DNA of 64,000 nucleotides from Pandoraea anapnoica (GCF_902459765.1 NZ_CABPSP010000001.1:372001-436000); one strand, 5' to 3'; numbered from the stretch's first letter, positions 10,532-21,835 are shown. Numbers and translations: made by a program. The notes: a model not told the origin generated them from the sequence alone.

Positions 10532-10565
10532 TGTCCCGTCGACAATAAGATCACGGAACACTGGC

Positions 10566-12392
10566 ATGCTGACTCTGCTCAACTTACTTTCCGGCGTGGC
10601 GATGCTGATCTGGGGGACGCACATTGTGCGTACCGGGGTCCTGCGCGTCTACGGTGCCGACCTGCGACGCATTCTGTCGCACAGCATCTCGAACCGCTTC
10701 CTCGCCTTTGCGGCTGGCGTGCTCGTCACGGGCCTGGTGCAGAGCAGTAACGCGACGGCGCTCATCGTGTCATCGTTCGGCGCGCAAGGGCTGATCGCGC
10801 TGGCACCCGCCCTGTCGATCATGCTGGGGGCCGACGTCGGTACCGCCCTCATGGCGCGGATTCTGACGTTCGATCTGCACTGGCTCTCGCCGCTGCTGAT
10901 CTTCTTCGGCGTCATCTTCTTCCTCTCACGAAAACAAACGCGTGCAGGCCAGTTGGGACGCGTGTCTATCGGCCTCGGGCTGATCATCCTGGCGTTGCAG
11001 CTGATCGTGGGCGCGACCACGCCGATGACCGAAGCCGCCGGGGTGAAGGTGCTGTTCGGTTCGCTGACGGGCGATGTGATGCTCGACACGCTGATCGGTG
11101 CGCTCTTCGCGATGGTGTCGTATTCGAGCCTCGCCGCCGTGCTGCTGACGGCGACGCTGGCGTCTTCCGGCGTCATCTCGCTCAAAGTGGCGCTGTGTCT
11201 CGTAATCGGTGCGAACCTCGGCAGCGGCATGCTGGCGATGCTGACGTCGGCCGGTCAGAACGCAGCGGGCCGTCGTGTGGTGTTCGGCAGCCTCATCTTC
11301 AAGCTGATCGGCTGCCTGATCGTGCTGCCGTTCGTCGATTACGCACCGATGCTGGTGAACTGGCTCTCGGACGCCCCCGCACAAGCTGTCGTCAACTTCC
11401 ACGTGCTGTACAACCTCGTTCGCTGTCTCGTCTGCCTCGCGTTCACCGAGCCGATGGCGCGTCTGTGCGTGCGGCTGCTGGCAGAAAAGCCGGAGGCGGA
11501 CGGTGTGACGCGTGCCCGACATCTCGACGAGAGCGCGCTGGAAATGCCTTCGGTGGCGCTGGCCAATGCCACGCGCGAAACGTTGCGCATGGGCGACCTC
11601 ATCGAACAGATGCTCAACGGGTTGCTTTACGTCATCAAGAGTAACGACGTGGCGCGCGCCAGAGAGACACGCCGTCTGGACGACGACGTCGATCATCTCT
11701 ACACCGCCGTGAAGATGTACCTGACGCGCGTGTCGCGCGAGAACCTCAGCGAGCAGGACAGCCGCCGCTGGACGGACATCATCTCGCTCACGATCAATCT
11801 GGAGCATGCGGGCGACATCATCGAGCGCATGGTAGTGGAGGTCGAGGAGAAGAAGATCTCGCACAAGCTGTCGTTCTCGGAGGCCGGTTTGCAGGAAATT
11901 TGCGACATGCACGCGCGGCTGGTGACGAACCTGCAACTCGGCTTGTCGGTGTTCCTGAATACCGATCTGCGAAGCGCCCAGCGGCTGATGGCCGAGAAGG
12001 AAAGCTTCCGCGATCTGGAGCGTGCGTATTCGTACACCCACCTGAATCGTCTGGCGGGCCAGTCGGTGCAGAGTATCGAGACGTCCTCGCTGCATCTGGA
12101 CATCATCAGCGACATGAAGCGCCTGAACTCACTGTTCTGCTCGACGGCGTATCCGGTGCTCGACGATGCGGGCGCGCTGCGCAAGAGCCGCATGCGCGAC
12201 AAACCGAAGGAAGCCAAGGACGGCAAAGACAATAAGGATATGAAGACGCCGAAGGAAACGAAGGCGTCGAAACTGGCGGCGTTTGCCGATGTCGCGACGG
12301 CCGCTGCCAGGGCTGCCCCCGATTCTCGCGACGACAACGAGAGTTCTCACGATGGCCCTGAGCCTGCCGGACATCCGCACCCTGTTCGATAA
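10566..12392 (+). CDS. Na+/phosphate cotransporter family protein with PhoU-like C-terminal domain
   Basis: A 608-aa inner-membrane protein. The first ~340 residues hold two inverted Na/Pi-cotransporter repeats; the first has the clear QSSNAT motif (GLVQSSNATALIVSS) and the second a degenerate version (MVSYSSLAAVLLTAT). A cytoplasmic PhoU-like helical domain follows (about 345-560), then a Lys-rich, low-complexity tail. The family moves phosphate with sodium, in or out of the cell. Placed next to phnA, whose product is free phosphate, it may balance Pi released from phosphonates. The chosen ATG has only a weak ribosome site. Its 3' end overlaps the next gene by 41 bp. Confidence 0.85.
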   Translation: MLTLLNLLSGVAMLIWGTHIVRTGVLRVYGADLRRILSHSISNRFLAFAAGVLVTGLVQSSNATALIVSSFGAQGLIALAPALSIMLGADVGTALMARILTFDLHWLSPLLIFFGVIFFLSRKQTRAGQLGRVSIGLGLIILALQLIVGATTPMTEAAGVKVLFGSLTGDVMLDTLIGALFAMVSYSSLAAVLLTATLASSGVISLKVALCLVIGANLGSGMLAMLTSAGQNAAGRRVVFGSLIFKLIGCLIVLPFVDYAPMLVNWLSDAPAQAVVNFHVLYNLVRCLVCLAFTEPMARLCVRLLAEKPEADGVTRARHLDESALEMPSVALANATRETLRMGDLIEQMLNGLLYVIKSNDVARARETRRLDDDVDHLYTAVKMYLTRVSRENLSEQDSRRWTDIISLTINLEHAGDIIERMVVEVEEKKISHKLSFSEAGLQEICDMHARLVTNLQLGLSVFLNTDLRSAQRLMAEKESFRDLERAYSYTHLNRLAGQSVQSIETSSLHLDIISDMKRLNSLFCSTAYPVLDDAGALRKSRMRDKPKEAKDGKDNKDMKTPKETKASKLAAFADVATAAARAAPDSRDDNESSHDGPEPAGHPHPVR

Positions 12393-12900
12393 ATTCGGTT
12401 CGATCGCATACAGCGGCGAACCTGTCACCCAACTCGAGCACGCGCTGCAAAGCGGCGCGCTTGCCGAGAGCGAGGGCGCCGACGAGGCGCTCGTCGCCGC
12501 CAGCTTCCTTCACGATCTCGGTCATCTGCTCAATCTTCAGGGCGAAACGCCCACCGAGCGTGGCATCGACGATCTGCACCAGTACTTCGCGTTGCCGTTC
12601 CTCAGACCGCTCTTCAGCGACGCGGTCCTCGATCCGATCCGTTTGCATGTGGACGCCAAGCGTTGCCTTTGCGCGATCGATCCCGAGTACTACGGCAAGC
12701 TGTCGGTAGATTCGGTGCGCAGTCTCGCCCTGCAAGGGGGGGTGTTCAGTGACGACGAAGCGAAGACGTTTCTCGCGCGCGAGCACGCCGATGCGGCACT
12801 TCGCCTGCGTCGCTGGGACGACCGCGCGAAGGTCGCAGGGATGCAGACGCCGCCGCTCGACCACTACATGAAGGTGCTGGAGCGCGTGACGGTTCAGTGA
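12352..12900 (+). CDS. PhnZ-like HD-domain diiron oxygenase, phosphonate-associated
   Basis: At 182 aa this belongs to the phosphonate-associated HDIG family. Tyr20 and Glu23 (AYSGEP), His30 (QLEH), His54-Asp55 and His58 (FLHDLGH), His76, His99, Lys103 and Asp157 line up with the residues I recall for PhnZ: Y24, E27, H34, H58/D59, H62, H80, H104, K108 and D161. PhnZ oxidatively cleaves 2-amino-1-hydroxyethylphosphonate to glycine and phosphate. No PhnY*-type 2-oxoglutarate hydroxylase is encoded in the island, so the true substrate is open. The start lies inside the end of the symporter gene, indicating coupled translation. It is followed by a strong terminator. Confidence 0.8.
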   Translation: MALSLPDIRTLFDKFGSIAYSGEPVTQLEHALQSGALAESEGADEALVAASFLHDLGHLLNLQGETPTERGIDDLHQYFALPFLRPLFSDAVLDPIRLHVDAKRCLCAIDPEYYGKLSVDSVRSLALQGGVFSDDEAKTFLAREHADAALRLRRWDDRAKVAGMQTPPLDHYMKVLERVTVQ

Positions 12901-12924
12901 TACGGGTGAGATGAGCGTGAGATG

Positions 12925-12966
12925 AAAAAAGGCCGCGCCGGGTCGAATCCGGTGTGGCCTTTTAGC
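12925..12966 (+). terminator. intrinsic terminator after the phn rightward operon
   Basis: A-rich tract, then GGCCGCGCCGG and CCGGTGTGGCC form a GC-rich hairpin with loop GTCGAAT, followed by TTTT. It sits between convergent genes and, with A-runs on one side and T-runs on the other, can act in both directions. Confidence 0.8.
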
Positions 12967-12985
12967 TTTTGACGTCAGATGCGTT

Positions 12986-13987
12986 TCAATGTGGCAATTT
13001 TGCGCGCCATGCCGATGGCAGCAGGCGAAGCACGGCTCGACGCGACGGTTGCCAGAACACCGAAAGCAACAGAAGCACGCCGCCGACGATCACGGACGTG
13101 GCTGGCAGCGACATGCTGGAGTGCGTGTAAAGTTCGTCGCCGTTCGCGGCAGGCGTCATGAACATCCGCAAGATGGCGCTCATGACGTACAGCAGCGACG
13201 ACAGCATCAGCGCGCGACGGTCGATGGCGAGCGACACGGCCGTGAGCAGCACGAACACGGCGATGACCGCGCCAGGGTGATTCGGTGCGAGCATCCAGAA
13301 GATCGGATGCGTGACCATGCAGGCGGCGAGCAGGTGAAGCCAGAACGCGACGTCGGAGCGGATGGTCGTGCGTTGCGGATCCTGCGCATCCCAGCGCAGT
13401 GCCCAGATGAAGATCGCCAACCCGACGACGACGTTGGCCACCAGCAACCAGCCATCGTTCTCGGTGAGTACCAGCACGTGCGCCCACACGACGGCGACAA
13501 CGCCCGCGACGCCCATGGCAATGACTGCAGGAACGCGGAAGCGCCACCAGAAGAGGGCGGCGCCGAGCGCCGTGCAGACGCAGGTGCCGACGAGCGTCCA
13601 CCAGCTCATCGATGCACGTACGCTTTCTCCACCCTGATGCAGCAGCGAAGCGTTCCCGAAACCGAGCATTGCAGCCGTGCTCACGAAGCTGAACGAAAAG
13701 CAGAGCGCGGGCAGGGCCATGCGGCGACGTCGCACGAAGATCTCCGAGAGTCCCCACGTGATGGCGGCGGCGATGAGCATCTGCAGCCACGAAGGCAGCG
13801 ATGCCGTGAGCCACACCGTGCCGAACGAGAGCAGCCATGAAGCGATGACGACGAAGATGTCGTTAAAGCTCGTGACCAGCCGCAACGGTTCGTCATCGAC
13901 CCGTTGCTGAGTCAGCGGTGAAGATGGAGGAGCGAAGGGGGCATCGGAAGGCGCGCGTGTCGGTGTCTGGAAATCGGGTGTCGTCAT
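12986..13987 (-). CDS. multi-pass membrane protein of unknown function
   Basis: A 333-aa protein with a hydrophilic Pro-rich N-terminus (about 45 residues) and then around nine or ten hydrophobic segments from residue 45 to 315. No recognised catalytic motif is visible; a heptad of basic residues (FVRRRRMAL) marks a cytoplasmic loop. I do not recognise the family with confidence. It is transcribed alone, convergent with the phn island and 87 bp downstream of the RidA gene's stop on the same strand. Confidence 0.7.
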   Translation of the reverse strand: MTTPDFQTPTRAPSDAPFAPPSSPLTQQRVDDEPLRLVTSFNDIFVVIASWLLSFGTVWLTASLPSWLQMLIAAAITWGLSEIFVRRRRMALPALCFSFSFVSTAAMLGFGNASLLHQGGESVRASMSWWTLVGTCVCTALGAALFWWRFRVPAVIAMGVAGVVAVVWAHVLVLTENDGWLLVANVVVGLAIFIWALRWDAQDPQRTTIRSDVAFWLHLLAACMVTHPIFWMLAPNHPGAVIAVFVLLTAVSLAIDRRALMLSSLLYVMSAILRMFMTPAANGDELYTHSSMSLPATSVIVGGVLLLLSVFWQPSRRAVLRLLPSAWRAKLPH

Positions 13988-14074
13988 GTTTCGATGAACT
14001 TTGGGATTCGTAGAGCGAAGTGTAACGGTCTGATCGCTCGACTCGCCTCGAATTCCCGGGATTCATCGCAAGTT

Positions 14075-14473
14075 TCACCCCGCCAGCGCCGTCGCCTCGA
14101 TCTCAACGGCGACGCCATGACTGAGGGCGGGCACTGGCACCACGCAGCGTGCGGGTTTCGCGTCGCCCGCCCACTCGGCGTAGACCTCGTTGAACGGACC
14201 CCAGTCGTCGACGTTCGTGATGTACACGCGCACCTGCACCAGACGGCTGACACTCGTGCCGCAGGCGGCAAGGATGGCGGCCACATTGTCCAGCGCCTGC
14301 TTTGCCTGCACGGCGAACGGCGCGCCGACCAGGCGCTCGCCCTCCGGTGTGACCGGCAACTGTCCCGAGACGAAGACGAAACCGTTCGCGCAAACCCCGT
14401 GCGAATAGTGGCCTCGCGGCGGTTGCAATGTCGGTACGTTCACCGATTCGATACCTCGTTCCTGCGTGCTCAT
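14075..14473 (-). CDS. RidA family enamine/imine deaminase
   Basis: A 132-aa RidA (YjgF/UK114) protein. These trimers hydrolyse reactive 2-aminoacrylate-type intermediates released by PLP dehydratases. The conserved strand VRVYITNVDDWGPFNEVYAEW and the active-site Arg in the PARC block are present. The ATG overlaps the stop of the upstream ammonia-lyase (ATGA), so the two are translationally coupled, which fits a role in clearing enamines made by that enzyme. It is the last gene of the operon. Confidence 0.9.
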   Translation of the reverse strand: MSTQERGIESVNVPTLQPPRGHYSHGVCANGFVFVSGQLPVTPEGERLVGAPFAVQAKQALDNVAAILAACGTSVSRLVQVRVYITNVDDWGPFNEVYAEWAGDAKPARCVVPVPALSHGVAVEIEATALAG

Positions 14474-15450
14474 ACGGCCTCCCCGAGCGTAAGTTTTGCA
14501 AAACGTGCGAGATCGACGTTGCCGCCGGACAGGATGACGCCCACGCGCTTGCCGCGAACGTCGACCTTGCCCTGCATCGCGGCGGCGGCTGCGAGACACC
14601 CCGTCGGCTCGACCACAATCTTCATGCGGCTCGCGAAGAACTTCATCGTCTGCACGAGTTCATCGTCGGTCACGGTCAGGATGTCGTCCACCAGCGAGCG
14701 AATCACCGGGAATGTGTACTGACCGAGATGCTGCGTCTGTGCGCCATCGGCGATGGTGCGGGGCGTCTCGATGTGAACGATTTCGCCCGTGCGGAAGCTC
14801 TGCTGCCCGTCATTGCCAGCTTCCGGCTCCACGCCGTAGATTTCGATATTCGGATTGAGCGCGCGCGCCGCGACGGCGCTGCCCGAAAGCAAACCGCCAC
14901 CGCCAAGACAGACCAGCAGCATGTCGAGTTCACCGGCGTCTTCGATCAGTTCCTTGACGGCTGTGCCCTGACCGGCCATCACGTGCGGATGATCGTACGG
15001 CGGGATCAGCGTCATGCCGCGTTCCTCGGCGAGACGCTTCGACAGCGCCTCACGATCTTCCTTGTAGCGATCGAACAAGATCACTTCCGCACCGTACCCA
15101 CGCGTGGCGTCGATCTTCATTTGCGGGGCGTCCTGCGGCATCAGGATGACGGCAGGCACGCCCAACTCGCGCGCCGACAATGCGATGGCCTGCGCGTGAT
15201 TGCCCGACGAGAACGCCAGCACGCCGCCGCGCTTCTGCTCCGCAGTGAACTGAGAAATCGCGTTGTAAGCGCCGCGAAACTTGAACGCGCCCATGCGCTG
15301 GAAGTTCTCGGCCTTGAAGAACAGGCGGGCACCCGTCATGGCGTCGGCTGTGCGGGACGTGAGCACCGGCGTGCGGTGCGCGGCTTCGCGAATCCGGTCG
15401 TGAGCGGCGACGACGTCGCCATACGTAATCGCCAACGTGGGGGAAGTCAT
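14470..15450 (-). CDS. PLP-dependent threonine/serine dehydratase or 3-hydroxyaspartate ammonia-lyase
   Basis: A 326-aa fold-type II PLP enzyme without the regulatory ACT domain of biosynthetic IlvA. The PLP lysine lies in AFKFRGA, the substrate loop is SSGNHAQ and the phosphate-binding Gly loop is GGGGLLSG. This short form includes catabolic threonine dehydratase, serine racemase and threo-3-hydroxyaspartate ammonia-lyase. The DauR/YheO-type regulator immediately upstream is often linked to hydroxy-amino-acid or D-amino-acid catabolism, so hydroxyaspartate is plausible, but the substrate cannot be read from sequence. It overlaps both neighbours by 4 bp. Confidence 0.85.
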   Translation of the reverse strand: MTSPTLAITYGDVVAAHDRIREAAHRTPVLTSRTADAMTGARLFFKAENFQRMGAFKFRGAYNAISQFTAEQKRGGVLAFSSGNHAQAIALSARELGVPAVILMPQDAPQMKIDATRGYGAEVILFDRYKEDREALSKRLAEERGMTLIPPYDHPHVMAGQGTAVKELIEDAGELDMLLVCLGGGGLLSGSAVAARALNPNIEIYGVEPEAGNDGQQSFRTGEIVHIETPRTIADGAQTQHLGQYTFPVIRSLVDDILTVTDDELVQTMKFFASRMKIVVEPTGCLAAAAAMQGKVDVRGKRVGVILSGGNVDLARFAKLTLGEAV

Positions 15451-16121
15451 GAGGAACCTTTCGGGTCGGAGAGATAGGTGTAGACGGTCGAACGGGCGAC
15501 GCCCAGCGTGCGCGCCACTTCGGCATGCGCGTGACGCAGGTCCAGCAGGCCGCGCGCCTCGATCAGACGGATCGCTTCGCGGCGTTGTGCAAGCGTCAGA
15601 CCCTGCGGCGTGGTGTTACGCTGCGCCGCGAAGTCGGCGATGAGCGGGCGGATGTCGTCGAGACGTCGGCTGGCAAGTGTTTCGCTAACGGTGGACGGTG
15701 CCTGATTCGGCACGCTCACCAATTGCTGAACGCTCGCCGCTGCTGCCGCCAGCATCGAAATGTCCATGTTCAGGCAGATGGCGGCGACATACTCGCCCTC
15801 GCTGTTCTTCAGTCCGATGGACGTGCTCTTGGCCGGACGCCCATCCGGAAACCGGTTCGCGTAGTTCGCAATGACCTCGGGGAATGCCGGGTCGGCGATA
15901 CGGGCAAGCCCCATCTCCGTGACGGCGTCGCCCGGCTCGCGGCCTGACAAGTTGTTGGCGATGGCCACGATGGCATGGTCGGGATCGGTCAGGTCGTGCA
16001 GCACCACTTCCACGAGTGGTGCGAAGGTCTGGCCGAGCGCTTCGACGATCTTGCGTCCCTCACGCAACAGCAGCGTGTTCTCGTCGAGCTTGCCCGTGGC
16101 GGGAGATTTGGCGGATTTCAT
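15447..16121 (-). CDS. YheO/DauR-like PAS and helix-turn-helix transcriptional regulator
   Basis: A 224-aa regulator with an N-terminal PAS-like YheO domain (about residues 20-130, with VEVVLHDLTDPDHAIVAI and SIGLKNSEGEYVAAICLN) and a C-terminal HTH of the DauR type (about 175-220, with EVARTLGVARSTVYTYL). Genes of this family control amino-acid catabolic operons. It is first in the three-gene operon with the ammonia-lyase and RidA and has paired palindromes just upstream of its start, which suggests autoregulation. Confidence 0.85.
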   Translation of the reverse strand: MKSAKSPATGKLDENTLLLREGRKIVEALGQTFAPLVEVVLHDLTDPDHAIVAIANNLSGREPGDAVTEMGLARIADPAFPEVIANYANRFPDGRPAKSTSIGLKNSEGEYVAAICLNMDISMLAAAAASVQQLVSVPNQAPSTVSETLASRRLDDIRPLIADFAAQRNTTPQGLTLAQRREAIRLIEARGLLDLRHAHAEVARTLGVARSTVYTYLSDPKGSS

Positions 16122-16123
16122 GA

Positions 16124-16158
16124 TTTGACATTATGTCACTGGGTGACGAAATGTCAAA
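16124..16158. promoter_or_regulatory. candidate operator of the DauR-like regulator
   Basis: Immediately upstream of the regulator start are two 13-bp dyads: TGACATTATGTCA (16126-16138, perfect 6-1-6) and TGACGAAATGTCA (16144-16156, imperfect). Together they form a larger perfect inverted repeat TTTGACATT / AATGTCAAA (16124-16132 / 16150-16158). Box centres are 18 bp apart. The position overlapping the start region fits negative autoregulation. Confidence 0.5.
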
Positions 16159-16240
16159 TTTGCGACAAAAAGCACGCCCGGTGCCCGTTTGTCTCCGGTG
16201 AGACGTCGGACAGCGGGCGTCGCTGTGTTCAGTCAGACGC

Positions 16241-17269
16241 TCAGACGAGCTTCTTTTCCGCCAGTTCGCTCTTGAGGTAACCGTAATAGATGGGCGCGGC
16301 GATCAACCCCGGTAGTCCGAATGCGGCCTCCATCACGATCATGGCCAGCAGCAATTCCCAGGCACGCGACTGAATCTGTGTGCCGACGATGCGCGCGTTC
16401 AGGAAGTATTCGAGCTTGTGGATGACGATCAGGAAGACCAGCGCCGAGATCGCCACGTACAGCGACACCGACAGACCGAGCACCACGATGAACGTGTTGG
16501 AGATCAGGTTGCCGACGACCGGCAGCAGGCCGACCACGAACGTCACCACGATCATCGTCTTGCGCAGCGGCAGATGGATGCCAAACAACGGCAGGATACC
16601 GATCAGGAAGATGGCCGTGAAAACCGTGTTGATGAGCGAGATCTTCACCTGGGCGAAGACGATGCGGCGGAAGGCGTCGCCGAAGAGCGTCACCCGGCGG
16701 GTGAGCGCGGCGGCCAGCGGGCGCATGTGCTGCACCGGACGCACCGTCGACAGCGCCACGAGCGCGCCGAGCACCAGCCCGACGATGATGTGCACCATCG
16801 CGTTCAGTGCTTCCTTGCCGACAAGCGACATCTCCTGCGTGTGATCCTTCAGGAATTCGGTCACGGCCGAATGGATGTCTTCGGTATCTGCCGGAAGCCG
16901 ATCCGTTACCCACATCGGTAGTTGCGAGCGCGCCTGCTCGATCGCGTCCATCATGCGGCCGTTGATGTGTTCGAGGTGCCCCGCGTCGCTGCGGAAGAAG
17001 GTGATGATGCCGAACACCAGCGCCGTCATGAGGGCGACGATGAGTGCGGAGAGCAACGCCACGGCGACCAGCCGTGCCCGCTCGCTGGAGATGCGCAATT
17101 GCAGGCGCGGCCCCAGCACATGGACAAGCTGATACACCACCATGCCCGCCAGTACCGCCGACAGCAGGTGGATGCTGAGGATCAGCCAGAGGGCCACTGC
17201 CGCGAAGACGTAGCTTGCGGCTTCGACCCAGAAGTTCCGGTCCGGGGTCCAGCCAGAGCGCGGTTCCAT
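16241..17269 (-). CDS. AI-2E family transporter (UPF0118-type permease)
   Basis: A 342-aa inner-membrane protein with two N-terminal membrane segments, one further segment near residue 95, a soluble stretch (about 115-185) and a C-terminal membrane bundle containing FVVGLLPVVGNLISNTFIVV. This is the layout of the AI-2E/PerM family. Members have been linked to autoinducer-2 or indole export and to Na+ tolerance, so the substrate here is unknown. The start MEPRSGWTPDRNF is chosen because earlier in-frame starts fall inside the end of uvrA and read as low-complexity sequence. It lies 26 bp after uvrA. Confidence 0.75.
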   Translation of the reverse strand: MEPRSGWTPDRNFWVEAASYVFAAVALWLILSIHLLSAVLAGMVVYQLVHVLGPRLQLRISSERARLVAVALLSALIVALMTALVFGIITFFRSDAGHLEHINGRMMDAIEQARSQLPMWVTDRLPADTEDIHSAVTEFLKDHTQEMSLVGKEALNAMVHIIVGLVLGALVALSTVRPVQHMRPLAAALTRRVTLFGDAFRRIVFAQVKISLINTVFTAIFLIGILPLFGIHLPLRKTMIVVTFVVGLLPVVGNLISNTFIVVLGLSVSLYVAISALVFLIVIHKLEYFLNARIVGTQIQSRAWELLLAMIVMEAAFGLPGLIAAPIYYGYLKSELAEKKLV

Positions 17270-17295
17270 GAGATGAGTCCTTTTCCGATGAAGCT

Positions 17296-20160
<2,865 letters not shown>

Positions 20161-20611
20161 TGACGGTTCCGGGTCGTCGCCGAGGAATCCGCGCGGCGAA
20201 TTGTCGCGGGGCGGCTTCCGGCCCCCAAGAGCCTGAGTTTCCCGGGACGTCGGACCGCGCCGGCACGGCGTTGGCCGGGCATCGACGCAGCAGGCGGCGG
20301 GAGCGGTCGGGCGGGCCGCTGGGGGGAAATCAGGGCGGCTAAACCTGCTAATATACCTAAGTTTGATTGCCGGGGCTGATCCCTGCTGACGGGCTGCCTC
20401 GGGCGCCGATGCGGCATTGGAGGGAGATGGGGACGAACCGCCCGATTTCCAGAGGCTGGCGTCCGGCCGTTGTGCCAGGCCTACCGGGCATTCCGGACCC
20501 TACCGGGTCTCATGTGCGAACCCGCCAGGCGGGGCGACACACCCGGTCGTCCGAACGCAAACATCAGACAATTCCGAGGCCGCAAGCGCTTTTTTCATCT
20601 CTCAGGACGTA
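20161..20611. other. intergenic region between divergent uvrA and MFS genes
   Basis: A 451-bp GC-rich gap with a short AT-rich patch near 20340-20365. It must carry the uvrA and MFS promoters. I looked for CTG-N10-CAG SOS operators and saw none. Minor dyads such as GACCC-TACC-GGGTC (20496-20509) are too short to interpret. The MFS frame stays open upstream to 20417 but without conserved sequence. Confidence 0.5.
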
Positions 20612-21835
20612 ATGTCGACTGATTCCGTGACTTCCGCATCTCCTGCCTCGACACGCGGCCGAGGGGGCCGCATGACCCCGCTAGAAGTGCGCGCCAGCGC
20701 GTCGCTCGCGGGGATTTTTGCTTTGCGCATGCTCGGGTTGTTCCTGATCATGCCGGTGTTCTCGGTCTTCGCGCAGACGATTCCGGGCGGCAACGACACC
20801 TTCCTTGTCGGCCTGGCCATCGGTATCTACGGTCTGACGCAATCCCTGCTCTATATCCCGTACGGGTGGGCGTCCGATCGCCTCGGACGCAAGCCTGTGA
20901 TCATCTTCGGCCTGATCGTGTTCGCGATCGGTTCGCTGGTGGCGGCCATGGCGCACGATCTGACGTGGATCATTGTCGGCCGGGCGATTCAGGGCGCCGG
21001 GGCGATCTCGTCGGCCGTCATGGCTTGCGTGGCGGATCTGACGAGCGACGCGAACCGTACCAAGGCGATGGCCATGATCGGCGGCAGCATCGGCGTGTCG
21101 TTTGCCGTGGCCATCGTGTGTGCGCCGTTCCTGTATCACTGGCTGGGCATGAGCGGCTTGTTCTCGGCCATCGGCATTCTCGCGGTGCTGGCGATTTTCG
21201 TGGTGCTGTGGGTGGTGCCCACGCCGCCCGTGCATGCCAAGGCCGGGCCCGCGCCGTTCTCCGAAGTCCTGCATAACCCGGAACTGCTGCGTCTGAACTT
21301 CGGCGTGTTCGTGCTGCACGCCACGCAAACGGCGCTTTTCGTTGCGATGCCGCGGATGCTGGTCGCAGCCGGATTGCCGGTGGCGCAGCACTGGGAGATC
21401 TATCTGCCGGTGATGGGGTTGTCGTTCATAGCGATGGTGCCCGCGATCATCGCTGCCGAAAAGCGCGGCAAGATGAAGGCCGTGCTGCTCTCGGCGATTG
21501 CACTGGTGGCCGTGGCGCAGGTGGCGCTGGGCGGATTGCCGCCGACGGTCGGTGTGATTGCCGTGGTGCTGTTCGTGTACTTCCTGGGTTTCAATGTGCT
21601 CGAAGCGTCGCAACCGTCGCTGGTGTCGAAGCTGGCGCCGGGACAGCGCAAGGGCGCGGCCGTCGGAGTGTACAACACGACGCAAGCACTCGGACTTTTC
21701 TGCGGTGGGGCGCTCGGGGGTTTTCTGATGACCCACTACGGTCAAAACGCAATCTTCCTGACTTGCGCAGCCGGGGCTTTCGTGTGGCTTATAATCGCCG
21801 CACCGATGAGGACGCCTGCGCCTCGTCAATCCTGA
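20612..21835 (+). CDS. major facilitator superfamily transporter
   Basis: A 407-aa, 12-segment MFS permease with the loop 2-3 motif GWASDRLGRKPVI and motif C-like glycines in segment 5, typical of drug/H+ antiporters such as YajR; the extra YAM domain of YajR is absent. The start at 20612 is chosen because the hydrophobic core begins about 35 residues later and upstream sequence is not protein-like. The uvrA / MFS / ssb neighbourhood is familiar from Burkholderiales chromosomes. The substrate is unknown. Confidence 0.85.
   Translation: MSTDSVTSASPASTRGRGGRMTPLEVRASASLAGIFALRMLGLFLIMPVFSVFAQTIPGGNDTFLVGLAIGIYGLTQSLLYIPYGWASDRLGRKPVIIFGLIVFAIGSLVAAMAHDLTWIIVGRAIQGAGAISSAVMACVADLTSDANRTKAMAMIGGSIGVSFAVAIVCAPFLYHWLGMSGLFSAIGILAVLAIFVVLWVVPTPPVHAKAGPAPFSEVLHNPELLRLNFGVFVLHATQTALFVAMPRMLVAAGLPVAQHWEIYLPVMGLSFIAMVPAIIAAEKRGKMKAVLLSAIALVAVAQVALGGLPPTVGVIAVVLFVYFLGFNVLEASQPSLVSKLAPGQRKGAAVGVYNTTQALGLFCGGALGGFLMTHYGQNAIFLTCAAGAFVWLIIAAPMRTPAPRQS

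Noticed and set aside
20161-20611. A LexA (SOS) box upstream of uvrA
   Set aside because: No CTG-N10-CAG site could be found by eye in the gap.
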